Virus record (IMG/VR): IMGVR_UViG_3300046694_000157
Span: 1 to 34,343 of that record
Length of the DNA: 34,343 bases
Direction: 5' to 3' (one strand)
From: a virus
Notes under the pieces: model-generated
The model's database searches: none
Told to the model about the DNA's origin: nothing
Seen by the model: the letters and a program-made list of their open reading frames with translations, nothing else
Part shown: positions 7,921-15,849 of the stretch, in pieces
How positions within the stretch are numbered: position 1 is the first letter of the stretch
Layout of the letters: each line of letters starts with the position of its first letter
Made by a program: the position numbers and the translations under genes

Positions 7921-8396
7921 TTGGATTTCCCCGCTTTCGACGCATGCAGTTGAATGACCGCCAGAACTTCGGCGTGCCTGGCCGCAAGGTGCAGTGAGTC
8001 CGCGTGAAGAATCGCATCCGCTTCGGTTTCGCTGATGATGCCGTCCTTCAGGGCCTCGGCAATGAGGTGGTCGACGGTTCCTTTCTTGGCTGCGGCCTGC
8101 ACGCATCGTGCGTACATTTCGACATTGTCGAGTGTTTCGGGCTCAACAACGGGGACAAACATGCCGCCGTACATCGCGGCGATGTACTCAGGCAAAAACG
8201 TCGTCGTGGCCTCGAGTTCGAGCTGATGGATCTGGGCATCGGTCAGAGGTCGGCTGCAGTTGTTCTCATAGGCGTGGTTATCGAACTTCTTGAGCGATAG
8301 GCCGATTCGAGCGGCAGCGCATTCGCGTCCCCCTGGATAGGCGCAAATGATCGCGCTTACAACTTGCCGCCGAGTTTTTAGAACGGTGCTTTTCAT
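7917..8396 (-). CDS. YmfL-like phage regulatory protein
   Basis: This 159-residue protein begins MKSTVLKTRRQVVSAIICAYPGG and continues with RECAAARIGLSLKKFDNHAYENN, the pattern of YmfL-family proteins, which have a CII-like helix-turn-helix domain and are usually the second gene of lambdoid-like early operons. It could activate or modulate early or lysogenic transcription. The start at 8396 has AGGGA about 9 nt upstream; the upstream extension to 8426 is rejected. It follows the Cro/Ner-like gene and overlaps the next ORF by ATGA. Confidence 0.78.
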   Translation of the reverse strand: MKSTVLKTRRQVVSAIICAYPGGRECAAARIGLSLKKFDNHAYENNCSRPLTDAQIHQLELEATTTFLPEYIAAMYGGMFVPVVEPETLDNVEMYARCVQAAAKKGTVDHLIAEALKDGIISETEADAILHADSLHLAARHAEVLAVIQLHASKAGKSK

Positions 8397-8425
8397 GTTC
8401 TGCTTTTCCCTGTGGCTCAGTGCCA

Positions 8426-8683
8426 CTACTGTTTGCGCGCGATTTCTTTGGATGGTTCTTCAACACTTTCCGTCAAAATTCCGGGAAGAACCTCTTGATC
8501 GATAAACCTTGAAAGATCTTTCAGGATGCAAAAGGTCAGCCGCCCGCACGGCAGCGTGCTGCTTCCTGCCCAGCGATCAACGACCTGCGTAACCGTCCGC
8601 GGCACGTATTTATGACTGATCGCGAACTGGCGAAAATTGCTGCCTTTCTCAATCAGCCGAGCTTGTATCTGGCGCTTTTCCAT
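8426..8683 (-). CDS. Cro/Ner-like HTH protein, first gene of the early operon
   Basis: This 85-residue protein begins MEKRQIQARLIEKGSNFRQFA, with a helix-turn-helix in residues 6-50 (FAISHKYVPRTVTQVVDRW). It resembles the BcepMu gp16/Ner type of small phage DNA-binding proteins. Being divergent from the repressor and first behind the early promoter, it is best read as the Cro counterpart that turns down repressor synthesis. The upstream in-frame extension to 8770 has no support. The domain is clear; the Cro role is inferred from position. Confidence 0.75.
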   Translation of the reverse strand: MEKRQIQARLIEKGSNFRQFAISHKYVPRTVTQVVDRWAGSSTLPCGRLTFCILKDLSRFIDQEVLPGILTESVEEPSKEIARKQ

Positions 8684-8814
8684 TCTGGTCTTCCAGGTTG
8701 TGATGGACCCGCAGGTCAGCCACTCGTTATTTGAAGTCGTCAGCTTCCGCTGATGGCAAGCTGAGGCCATGGTTCATCTGTTCCTGTTTGGTTAGGATGT
8801 ACTCATTGCGTGTA

Positions 8815-8843
8815 ATCGTAATTACCCAATTCGGGTAAGTCAA
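8815..8843 (-). promoter_or_regulatory. Early leftward promoter with operator as spacer
   Basis: On the minus strand TTGACT (8843-8838) and TACGAT (8820-8815) are separated by exactly 17 bp. The spacer overlaps the palindrome TTACCC-N5-GGGTAA almost completely. Repressor bound there would exclude RNA polymerase from the promoter of the Cro-like/replication operon. Confidence 0.78.
8822..8838. promoter_or_regulatory. Operator O1 of the CI-like repressor
   Basis: TTACCCAATTCGGGTAA is a 17-bp palindrome with perfect 6-bp arms and a 5-bp centre. It lies between the -35 and -10 of the leftward early promoter. Two relatives with the same architecture occur at 8851-8867 and 9617-9633. Confidence 0.75.
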
Positions 8844-8850
8844 CAGAGGA

Positions 8851-8867
8851 TTATTCAAATTGGGTAA
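8851..8867. promoter_or_regulatory. Operator O2, overlapping the repressor start codon
   Basis: TTATTCAAATTGGGTAA has one perfect arm (GGGTAA) and one degenerate arm (TTATTC). Its centre is 29 bp from the O1 centre, about three helical turns, so the two sites would face the same side of DNA. It covers the TTG start of the repressor gene, suggesting autorepression. Confidence 0.6.
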
Positions 8868-9276
8868 AACCAGCGCGGCCGAGGTTTTGGACCGTCTTCA
8901 AATTGTGTTCGGTGTGTCGTCGGATTCGGCGCTTTGCGAGGCTACGGGCACGCCACGAGCTACGCTGGGCAATTGGCGATCTCGGGATTCCGTGCCCTAT
9001 CCTCTTTGTGTATCGGTCGCGCAAAGCAAGGGGATTTCGCTGGATTGGCTGCTTACTGGCGAGGGGCCAACGCGTCGGAGCAGCGGCGTTGAAACTGGAT
9101 CCGCTTCTTCAAACTCACCAGAGGAAGAAGCGATCCTCAATTTGTATCGGTCGCTTGCAGAGTCAGATAAGCGGGAAATACAAAACGCTGCTGAGGAAAA
9201 GAAACGGATTAGGGACATTGAGCAGCGCCTAGAGGATCTAACCACTGCCCTGGCCGACGTGAAGAAACATGCCTGA
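8860..9276 (+). CDS. CI-type repressor without autopeptidase domain
   Basis: This 138-residue protein has the Phage_CI_repr type helix-turn-helix domain at residues 5-68, including LCEATGTPRATLGNWRSR and the family signature ISLDWLLTGEGP. Residues 88-138 form charged helices, probably a coiled coil for dimerisation. There is no S24 peptidase domain, so RecA-driven self-cleavage is not expected. The start is TTG at 8860 with AGAGGA at 8845-8850 nine nt upstream; operator O2 covers this start. It is divergent from the Cro-like gene and convergent with ogr, and should keep the early operon silent in the lysogen. Confidence 0.85.
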   Translation: MGKTSAAEVLDRLQIVFGVSSDSALCEATGTPRATLGNWRSRDSVPYPLCVSVAQSKGISLDWLLTGEGPTRRSSGVETGSASSNSPEEEAILNLYRSLAESDKREIQNAAEEKKRIRDIEQRLEDLTTALADVKKHA

Positions 9277-9296
9277 GATTCGCTCATTTTGCTCCT

Positions 9297-9560
9297 TCAC
9301 GCTGCGGCGCCGGCCGCTCCAAGCTGCTCAAAGAGTTCGCGCTGCTTAGAGCGCGACATATCCCTAAGTCGATCAAATAGGAACTGATCAATAGCCTGAG
9401 CGGAGGGACTTAACGTATGTGAAAACGTTAGGTTTGCTACCCAAGTGTGGCCGCAGTTCGGAGACAGACATTGGCAATACAGCTTGGCAAATTCTTTTGA
9501 TAGCTCGTCTCTGGACGCTATCCGCCCTTTGAATCCGCACTCTTTGCAATAGATACGCAT
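9297..9560 (-). CDS. ogr: Ogr/Delta-type late transcription activator
   Basis: The 87-residue protein has the exact zinc-binding spacing of the Ogr/Delta family: C5, C8, C31, C36 (C-X2-C-X22-C-X4-C). In P2-like phages this protein binds upstream of late promoters and contacts the RNA polymerase alpha subunit to switch on head and tail genes. A strong GGGGAGGG lies a few bases before the ATG. It lies directly downstream of portal on the same strand, so late read-through could amplify it. A repressor-like operator (9617-9633) 57 bp upstream suggests direct control by the immunity repressor. It converges with the repressor gene. Confidence 0.9.
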   Translation of the reverse strand: MRIYCKECGFKGRIASRDELSKEFAKLYCQCLSPNCGHTWVANLTFSHTLSPSAQAIDQFLFDRLRDMSRSKQRELFEQLGAAGAAA

Positions 9561-9616
9561 GCTTCCCTCCCCAGGGCTGTCCGTTAGCCATCATTTTGCC
9601 ACAGACAATGCTGGCA

Positions 9617-9633
9617 TTACTCATTTTGGGTAA
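9617..9633. promoter_or_regulatory. Operator O3 upstream of ogr
   Basis: TTACTCATTTTGGGTAA has the same 6-5-6 layout as O1 with one mismatch in the left arm. It lies between the portal stop and the ogr start. If bound by the repressor it would silence the late activator in the lysogen. Confidence 0.62.
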
Positions 9634-9638
9634 TTTCT

Positions 9639-10658
9639 TCAGTTGGTTGGGTCAGCCACTTGCTCATCCCGCCAAGCGATGCGCCGGTCTTCGCGTAATG
9701 TGTCGTTGAGTTGGCTGAACAACTGGCAGATCGGCCGAATCTCGTTACTGGTGTACACGCGATCGATCTTTTCGATGTCGCCAAAGCCAGCGCTGTTTTC
9801 AGGGATGATGCCGGCCAACGCGGGGTTCATGCGCCACGCAGCGATCACGTCGTTTCGGGTAATGTTCTTGACCTTCTCCAGCTCGTCCTTGGCTTGAAAG
9901 TCCCCCACCGGGATGATCTGGATGGCCTTCTCGGCACCGCCGGGGATGTTCACGAACATCGATCGGAAGTTGCCCACACCCTTGCTCGCGCTGATTTGAT
10001 CGCGCAGGGACTCTTCGTCCTCCTCGGTGAGGTTCGGATCGTTGGTGTAGAAGATGTAACCCGCGTGCGCGCCATTGCTGTAGTAGCGGCGGCGGAAGAG
10101 GGTAGCGGCCTCATTCAGCAACAGCGCCTGCATGCCGCCGAGGTAGTCGGGCACTCCGTAGATGTTCTGTTCCACGTCGTAGTTCATGACGTGCTCGACT
10201 TCATCCTCTTCGAATTCCACTTTCTTCCCGTCCGGCAGCAGCATCACAAATCCGCCACCAACCCTGACCCGCATGTTGATAGTCGGCAGGTGCTCCATTT
10301 GCAGCACCTGGCCGAATGCATTGCGATTGCGCAGAAAGTAAGCCTCGCCAAAAACCATGAAATCCAACCCGGCTCTGCTCATGGTCTGTACCGAACAGCC
10401 ATCTGAGGCAATGAACTCACGCAGCAGCAGGTTGCGCTTGAACCCGGGAATGGCGCCGTGGTGAGCGTTGGCGCGTAGCAGTTTGGCAAGGCCTTGGCGT
10501 GACACTGGCGGCGTGTAGGTCTGGCCGTCGTGGGTAGCGAACACGCCCAGGTAATGGCCGATGTTCTCGGTCAAAACCTGTTCCGGTGCACCGAATGAAA
10601 ACGCCCGCATCGGACCTGGTACTGGTTTTTGCGGCTGGTTTATTGCTGGTTTGCCCAT
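9639..10658 (-). CDS. Q: Portal protein, P2 gpQ family
   Basis: The 339-residue protein forms the dodecameric portal ring through which DNA is packaged. It follows P2 gpQ closely in layout: a basic, proline-rich N terminus, then AFSFGAPEQVL, the YTPPVSRQGLAKLLRANAHH segment, GLDFMVFGEAYFLRNR, IYGVPDYLGGMQALLLNEAATLFRRRYYSNGAHAGYI and a GDIEKI stretch near the end. Length is like that of P2 (344). It is transcribed leftward with the terminase. Its first 242 nt are overlapped in another frame by the unusually long terminase ORF, and no strong ribosome binding site is visible before its ATG. Confidence 0.95.
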   Translation of the reverse strand: MGKPAINQPQKPVPGPMRAFSFGAPEQVLTENIGHYLGVFATHDGQTYTPPVSRQGLAKLLRANAHHGAIPGFKRNLLLREFIASDGCSVQTMSRAGLDFMVFGEAYFLRNRNAFGQVLQMEHLPTINMRVRVGGGFVMLLPDGKKVEFEEDEVEHVMNYDVEQNIYGVPDYLGGMQALLLNEAATLFRRRYYSNGAHAGYIFYTNDPNLTEEDEESLRDQISASKGVGNFRSMFVNIPGGAEKAIQIIPVGDFQAKDELEKVKNITRNDVIAAWRMNPALAGIIPENSAGFGDIEKIDRVYTSNEIRPICQLFSQLNDTLREDRRIAWRDEQVADPTN

Positions 10659-12480
10659 GGGTGCTTGGTCCGCTGAGTGTGTAGCGGCTACGCCGCTGTT
10701 TGTTTGTGTTGAGAGGTTCGTGGGCTAAGGCGTGCATGATGGCCCAGGCGATATCGGCATGACCGGAGGCGTCAGTGCGCGACGCGCTGTACGTGACTTG
10801 GCCACCGCCGGTGGTGCCACGCTTGATCGTCAGGAAGGCCTGCGCGATGTCATTCCAGCCGGCGTCCCACTCGATCCTGCTGCCCTGAATCGTGTCCTGC
10901 GCTTTGAGCACCAAGGTGTTTTTGGTTTCGAGGCTGTAGTGGATCGAGGTCGCACGCGGGTAAAAATCGCGCACCAGGTCGAACACGCCGTAACCGATGC
11001 CGGTGGTGTCGATGCCGATGTGCTGCACGTTGAAGCGCTCTGTGAGTTTCTTGACCTGCTCGGCCTGGTACTTGAACGACTGCCCACGCCAGCTGTGTTT
11101 CTCCAGGATCCGGAACTTGCCGCCGTCCTCGAGCGGCGGGGCAATGACCACGCAGCTTGCATCGTCGCGGGTGCGGCTCGGGTCGTAGCCGATCCACACG
11201 GGGCTGTTTCCGAATGGGCGCGGGTCGTCAGGGTCGTAGTCGGTCCACAACGACAGGTCGGAGTAGCAGCGCTCCAAGTCGACCAGGGAAAAGGCGCTTT
11301 GCGTGCTGTCGATGAACTTGCACATGAACAGCTGCTGAAACTTGTCCTCGTCGTATTCCAGCTGCAGCTGCTCGAGGTCGAACAGATCGCAGCCGCCGGC
11401 AATGGCGTCGAGGATGGTGATGACCTTGCGCCATTGCCCGTCCGGACAAAGTGAGCCAGCCGCTGCTTGGGCTTCGCTAGGCCATGGATCTTTGGCGTTT
11501 TTGCGTTTGCTGTTGCGGAATTTCTCGCCAGTCCAGAACGGGTACGCCTGATGCGATACGGCGCTGGGCGTTGAAAAGTAGGTTTTGCGCCATTTCTTGT
11601 GGGTCGCCATGGCGCTGGCGACGGTGTTCAGTTTCTCGAAGTCGCGGATCCAGAAGTACTCGTCGACGTAGACGTGGCCATGGTGCCCCTGGGCGGTGCT
11701 GCTGTTGGTGCTGAGAAAGCGCAGCTCGGCCCATGGCTTGCCGTCTTTGCTCAGCACGATCGGGTTGCCGGTCAGCTCGAGGCCGAACCACTCTTGGGCG
11801 AACGACACGATGTAGCTACGGAAAATCTCCGACTGGGCTCGGCTGGCCGACAGGAAGATCTGGTTGTCACCGGTGAGCACGGCGTCCATGAACGCTTCGC
11901 CGGCGAAGTAATAAGTCAGGCCGACCTGACGGCTTTTCAGGATGTTGCGGATCCGCGCTGTCAGCGGGTTCTGTTTGGCGGCGAATAGCTCTTTCTGATA
12001 GCCGTACATCTTGCTGATGAACTTGTCGAGAAAGTCCACTTCCGTCAGGTCACCGACTTCGTTTTTGGCCTTCTTCTCTCGTTTTTTCCCGCCCTTGTCG
12101 CTGCGATCGCCTCTGTCCCGACGTTCACTGCGTTGATTATCTTGGCGCTGGCGATCGTCCGCCGGCGGATCACCGATCGGCGCCGGTGCCGGTTTCGCCG
12201 ATTGCTTCAACAGCCGTTCGCGAACGGTGGTCAATCGGTCGAGCTCGTCCAGATCGGCCTTGGTCAGCGACGTGGTTTTGTCCAGGAGGAGGGTGATCCG
12301 CCGGCCGACGGCGGTCAGCGGTTCTTCGTCCGACAGCATGTCGTCCCACTCGCCCTGGCGGATCCAGTAGTAAACGATCCGGATGTTGGGCAGGGACAAT
12401 TGCGCCTGAATTTCACGCGGCTTGCAGCGGCGCAGATACAGGCGTTTGGCGGCTTCTTTTAGTTCGGGGGCGTATGGCAT
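10417..12480 (-). CDS. P: Terminase large subunit (ATPase/nuclease), P2 gpP family, extended C terminus
   Basis: This subunit cuts and translocates phage DNA into the prohead. Visible parts are an N-terminal HTH (residues 15-40, RRCKPREIQAQLSLP), a Lys/Arg-rich linker, an adenine-binding/Walker A region (ILKSRQVGLTYYFAGEA), a Walker B-like HVYVDEYFW and a nuclease segment starting GYDPSRTRDDAS. The family-like part ends at about residue 603 (RRSRYTLS). The ORF then runs 84 residues further, over the portal start, with low-complexity Arg/Pro/Thr-rich sequence; a single GGA to TGA change at 10671 would end it normally. Divergent from the scaffold gene. Confidence 0.93.
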   Translation of the reverse strand: MPYAPELKEAAKRLYLRRCKPREIQAQLSLPNIRIVYYWIRQGEWDDMLSDEEPLTAVGRRITLLLDKTTSLTKADLDELDRLTTVRERLLKQSAKPAPAPIGDPPADDRQRQDNQRSERRDRGDRSDKGGKKREKKAKNEVGDLTEVDFLDKFISKMYGYQKELFAAKQNPLTARIRNILKSRQVGLTYYFAGEAFMDAVLTGDNQIFLSASRAQSEIFRSYIVSFAQEWFGLELTGNPIVLSKDGKPWAELRFLSTNSSTAQGHHGHVYVDEYFWIRDFEKLNTVASAMATHKKWRKTYFSTPSAVSHQAYPFWTGEKFRNSKRKNAKDPWPSEAQAAAGSLCPDGQWRKVITILDAIAGGCDLFDLEQLQLEYDEDKFQQLFMCKFIDSTQSAFSLVDLERCYSDLSLWTDYDPDDPRPFGNSPVWIGYDPSRTRDDASCVVIAPPLEDGGKFRILEKHSWRGQSFKYQAEQVKKLTERFNVQHIGIDTTGIGYGVFDLVRDFYPRATSIHYSLETKNTLVLKAQDTIQGSRIEWDAGWNDIAQAFLTIKRGTTGGGQVTYSASRTDASGHADIAWAIMHALAHEPLNTNKQRRSRYTLSGPSTHGQTSNKPAAKTSTRSDAGVFIRCTGTGFDREHRPLPGRVRYPRRPDLHAASVTPRPCQTATRQRSPRRHSRVQAQPAAA

Positions 12481-12642
12481 GGCCGCAGTCTATGCGGCGA
12501 AAACAGTGAAAACGCGGGGTTAAATTCCGCGTTTCACCTAGATCACGGATATAGGAGAAACGCGCAATTGAACCGTTTGTTTGGGGCGCGTTGGCTCCCT
12601 ATCGTGGCGGCTCAAATCACCGATTGAGCGCAGTTAACGCCC
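12481..12642. promoter_or_regulatory. Divergent late promoter region with AACGCG dyads
   Basis: This gap separates the leftward Q-P and rightward O-N-M-L operons, the place of divergent Ogr-dependent promoters in P2. It holds four AACGCG half-sites in alternating orientation (12511-12516, 12528-12533, 12559-12564, 12587-12592). The first pair sits in a larger dyad, GTGAAAACGCGG (12506-12517) against CCGCGTTTCAC (12527-12537). The classic P2 TGT-N12-ACA box is not found. Activator binding is inferred. Confidence 0.55.
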
Positions 12643-13554
12643 ATGCCCCGTTCCCTTGTTTCGTTCTGGAAACGTGTCGCCACCAGCGGCCCGACCGTAG
12701 ATGGCCGCGAGATCCTTCCCCAGGAACTGCGTGATATCGCTGAGACCTACAAACCGTCTCTGTACACCGCTGTGATCTGGTGTGAACACGAACGCTGGCA
12801 GGGCTCCTACGGCACTGTGTATGCCGTTCGCCTGATTGAGGAAGCCGAGGATCTTGAGCCTGGTCAAGTAGCGCTGGAAGCTCAGCTCAAGCCGAACGAT
12901 CGACTGCTTGCCCTCAATGACCAGGGCCAGAAGCTGTTCAGCAGCATTGAGATCTACCCGAATTTCCAGGGTAAGGGCAAAGCCTATATGACCGGGATGG
13001 CCGTCACTGATGAGCCAGCCAGCACAGGCACCCAAGAACTCTACTTCTCGAAGAAAACCAGTAAGGCCGCGTATTTCGCCGCCTCCCTTGAGCTTGGCTC
13101 TCTACGTGATGACCAGCCGCAAAGCGAATTGACCAAGCTCCTGGGCATGTTCACCGGGCTGTTCAAGCGCTTTGGTATCGAAGAAACCCCAGCAGACCCG
13201 CAAACCCCCACCGAGAGCAAACCCCCAATGGATGAAGCTACAGCCAAGGCTGTGAAGGCCCTGATCGAGCAGTTGATGATTGTGGCCGCCGGCCTGCAAG
13301 TATTGATTGAGCCGATCGTTACCGAAGAAGAGCCGGATCCGGAGCCGATCGATGACGTTCAGGCAGCGGTCGATGCGATTGTGAATACGGCCGAGGAGGA
13401 GAAAAATCTCAGCCGCCAGAAGACCGGCAACAAAGCTGTGCTTGCCAGCGTTGCTGCACTGCAGAAGCAATTCAACACTCTGTTGAACACTCCGCAAGGC
13501 CGTCAGCTCCCGCGCTCCACCGGCCCTGCCGGCACCAAAACGCGGGTGCTGTGA
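12643..13554 (+). CDS. O: Capsid scaffold and maturation protease, P2 gpO family
   Basis: The 303-residue protein should act as internal scaffold for the prohead and cleave itself and other head proteins. The P2 gpO catalytic triad is conserved: D20 (TVDGREI), H49 (WCEHERW) and S101 (KLFSSIEI), followed by the typical MTGMAVTDEPASTGT. The C-terminal part (about 175-303) is acidic and helical, with a Gln/Arg-rich end, as expected for the scaffold domain. It is the first gene of the rightward late operon, with the major capsid gene 1 nt behind it. Confidence 0.93.
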   Translation: MPRSLVSFWKRVATSGPTVDGREILPQELRDIAETYKPSLYTAVIWCEHERWQGSYGTVYAVRLIEEAEDLEPGQVALEAQLKPNDRLLALNDQGQKLFSSIEIYPNFQGKGKAYMTGMAVTDEPASTGTQELYFSKKTSKAAYFAASLELGSLRDDQPQSELTKLLGMFTGLFKRFGIEETPADPQTPTESKPPMDEATAKAVKALIEQLMIVAAGLQVLIEPIVTEEEPDPEPIDDVQAAVDAIVNTAEEEKNLSRQKTGNKAVLASVAALQKQFNTLLNTPQGRQLPRSTGPAGTKTRVL

Positions 13555-13555
13555 T

Positions 13556-14572
13556 ATGAGCCAACAATCTCTGTCCAATCGTGCTTTAAAGCAGTACGCC
13601 GCTCTGCGTGAAGCGATCGGTGAAACCTACAGCGTCGACGTCACCCGACAGTTCAACGTCGAGCCGAGCATCGCTCAAGAACTGAACGACAAGATCACCG
13701 AACGTGCCGATTTCCTCGAGCGCATCAACGTCGTGCCGGTGACCGAAATCAAGGGTCAGAAGGTCATGTTCGGTGTGAACGGTCCTGTGACCAGTCGCAC
13801 CAACACCAAGACCACCGACCGCGAAGCCAAGGACGTTTCCGACCTCAACGGTTTGGGCTACGAGCTCTACGCGACTGAGTCCGATGTAGGCCTGCCGTTC
13901 GCCAAGATCGACAGCTGGGCGAAATTCCCAGACTTCGCCGATCGCTACTCGGCGGCGGTGCAGAAGCAAATTGCCCTGGACCGAATCATGATCGGCTGGC
14001 ACGGCGTTACCGCCGCGATCCAGACCGATCTCGGCACCCACCCGATGTTGCAGGACGTCAACAAAGGCTGGCTGCAACTGGCGCGTGAGCAGATTCCTGA
14101 GCAGGTGCTTCACGAAGGCGCAGCCGACGGGAAAATTACCCTCGGCGCCGGCGGCGATTACGAAAACCTCGACGCCCTGGTGCACGACACCAAGCAGATG
14201 ATCAGCTCGGTGTTCCGCGATGGCGGTGACCTGGTGGCGATCGTCGGCAGTGATCTGCTCGCCGCAGACAAGGCCAAACTGTATTCCAGCCAGGCCGGTA
14301 AACCCACCGAGAAAGAGCGCATCGAAAGCGCCCAGGTCATTGCGACCTACGGCGGTCTGCCGACCTTCACCGTACCGCACTTCCCGGTCAACGCCGTGGT
14401 CGTCACCAGCTGGGACAACCTGTCGATTTACTTCCAGGACAGCAGCTGGCGCCGTCACCTGCTCGAGAACCCGAAACGCTCCCGCGTCGAGGATTACAAC
14501 GGCCGCAACGAAGGCTACGTGATCGAGCAGCTGGAGAAGTTCGCGGCCGCTGAAAACGTGGAGTTGATCTGA
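13556..14572 (+). CDS. N: Major capsid protein, P2 gpN family
   Basis: The 338-residue protein builds the icosahedral shell. It shows the P2 family pattern: QQFNVEPS-like start region, then AQELNDKITERADFLERINVVPVTEIKGQKVMFGVNGPVTSRTNT split over residues 40-85, LPFAKIDSWAKFPDF, and DRIMIGWHG near residue 145. The N-terminal 30 or so residues may be removed by the O protease as in P2. It sits between scaffold and small terminase genes; its TGA overlaps the next ATG. Confidence 0.95.
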   Translation: MSQQSLSNRALKQYAALREAIGETYSVDVTRQFNVEPSIAQELNDKITERADFLERINVVPVTEIKGQKVMFGVNGPVTSRTNTKTTDREAKDVSDLNGLGYELYATESDVGLPFAKIDSWAKFPDFADRYSAAVQKQIALDRIMIGWHGVTAAIQTDLGTHPMLQDVNKGWLQLAREQIPEQVLHEGAADGKITLGAGGDYENLDALVHDTKQMISSVFRDGGDLVAIVGSDLLAADKAKLYSSQAGKPTEKERIESAQVIATYGGLPTFTVPHFPVNAVVVTSWDNLSIYFQDSSWRRHLLENPKRSRVEDYNGRNEGYVIEQLEKFAAAENVELI

Positions 14573-15288
14573 TGAGCCTGGCACTGGCGCACAAGCGCCG
14601 CGTTCAAGCCGAAGGTCCTGCAGCTGCTGCACGCGCCGGTGCCGAAGCGGTGGTGTATTCATCCGCCACCGCGCTGTCCAGCCCCGCCAACGCCAAGAAA
14701 CACCTGAAGCTGATGGAAGACGCGTTGGCCCAGGACCTGGAGCGCGTCAGCGCGATCAACAGCCGCGAACTGCGTCAGCAACTGAAGCGTGACGAGCTGC
14801 TGCCCAAGTACTTGGACTACGTGCAGCGCTACCGCGATTCCGGATTGAGTTTCCCGAACTCGGTAGTGATGCAGGTCCTGGTCTGGCTGTTCGACACGGT
14901 GCAGTTCGAAGTGGGCCTGGACTTGGCCAACTTCGCCATGGCGCAAAACCAGCCGATGCCTGAGCGGTTCAAGCGCGACGTGCCGACGTTCGTGGCTGAT
15001 GCGGTGTTCGAGTGGGCCGAGGCCGAGCAGAAGGCAGGGCGCAGTCCGGAGCCGTATGTGAGCAACTTGCTACCGCGTGTCGACGGCGAATGGCAGCTCA
15101 CTGAACAGATCCCGGCCAAGTACCACAAGTTGCTTGGGATTCGCGCTCTGGCCGCGAGGGAGTGGACGAAAGCCATCTACCACTTTGAACGCGCCACTGA
15201 GCTGTACGAGGCAATTGGCGTAGGCACACGCCTGGAGGGCGCTCGCAAAGCGCTTGCAAAAGAACTGGCTACCCAAGCCGCCGATTAA
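14572..15288 (+). CDS. M: Terminase small subunit, P2 gpM family
   Basis: The 238-residue protein should recognise cos DNA and bring the ATPase subunit to it. It begins MSLALAHKRRVQAEG, and contains the family-like stretch KHLKLMEDALAQDLERVSAI and LPKYLDYVQRYRDSGLSFPN. The C terminus includes a helix-rich HYHFERATELYEAIG-like region. Its start codon overlaps the capsid stop (ATGA), as in P2-like head operons. Identification rests on order and family pattern. Confidence 0.9.
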   Translation: MSLALAHKRRVQAEGPAAAARAGAEAVVYSSATALSSPANAKKHLKLMEDALAQDLERVSAINSRELRQQLKRDELLPKYLDYVQRYRDSGLSFPNSVVMQVLVWLFDTVQFEVGLDLANFAMAQNQPMPERFKRDVPTFVADAVFEWAEAEQKAGRSPEPYVSNLLPRVDGEWQLTEQIPAKYHKLLGIRALAAREWTKAIYHFERATELYEAIGVGTRLEGARKALAKELATQAAD

Positions 15289-15387
15289 CCCGACTACCCC
15301 CCCGGCGAGAAACTGTGGATGTGAGCCAACCATTTATGGCCATGACCCACTGAAACAGTTTTCTTGCCCCTATTCGAGTGCCCAGCA

Positions 15388-15849
15388 ATGAGCTTTTCCG
15401 GGAAACCCACCACCTTTGTGGAACAAGCGATCGAGAACGACGGCTTCTGGCCGGACCTCTCCGTGACCGAGTTTCAGAAGGGTTACCGCCTGCCGGCGGA
15501 GCACCTGGTAGAGATGCTGGTCATCAACCTGGCTACGGCCATGACTGAGGTCAACAGTGACCTCGCCAAGTTAAAAGCGCGCTGGCAGGGCGCTGGAGTG
15601 TCACGCGTTGAATCTGCAGACACCACCGTCCTGCCAGAGCGCACCTTTCAAGCTGAGACGTACAAGCGCGCCGTGTATTGCCGCGCCAAGGCCAGCTTAC
15701 TGCCGGAATTCGCCTCGATCATCCGTCGCGAAAGCGCGGAGAACCTGGGCAAGGAAGCCCCCGAGCGCAAGGAAACATTTCTCGAGTTCAGTCAGCAGGC
15801 CGTCCGCTCGCTACAGGGCCGTGGCCGCATCACGGCGGCACTCCTGTGA
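15388..15849 (+). CDS. L: Head completion protein, P2 gpL family
   Basis: The 153-residue protein should close the head-tail connector after packaging. It begins MSFSGKPTTFVEQAIENDGFWPDLSVTEFQ and has the typical YRLPAEHLVEML and YKRAVYCRAKASLLPEFASI segments of the gpL family. The ATG at 15388 fits the family N terminus; an upstream TTG at 15364 is less likely. A 99-bp gap separates it from M, and its stop overlaps the GTG start of the next gene. Confidence 0.9.
   Translation: MSFSGKPTTFVEQAIENDGFWPDLSVTEFQKGYRLPAEHLVEMLVINLATAMTEVNSDLAKLKARWQGAGVSRVESADTTVLPERTFQAETYKRAVYCRAKASLLPEFASIIRRESAENLGKEAPERKETFLEFSQQAVRSLQGRGRITAALL

Noticed and set aside
9561-9638. cos site by analogy to P2 (next to the Q 3' end)
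   Set aside because: No recognisable P2-type cos sequence; the gap is filled by the ogr leader and operator.
12506-12537. Intrinsic terminator between P and O
   Set aside because: The dyad has no T-tract and lies between divergent starts, so a control site is more likely.
13586-14662. 358-codon ORF on the minus strand
   Set aside because: It lies opposite the major capsid gene, whose P2 family pattern is clear.
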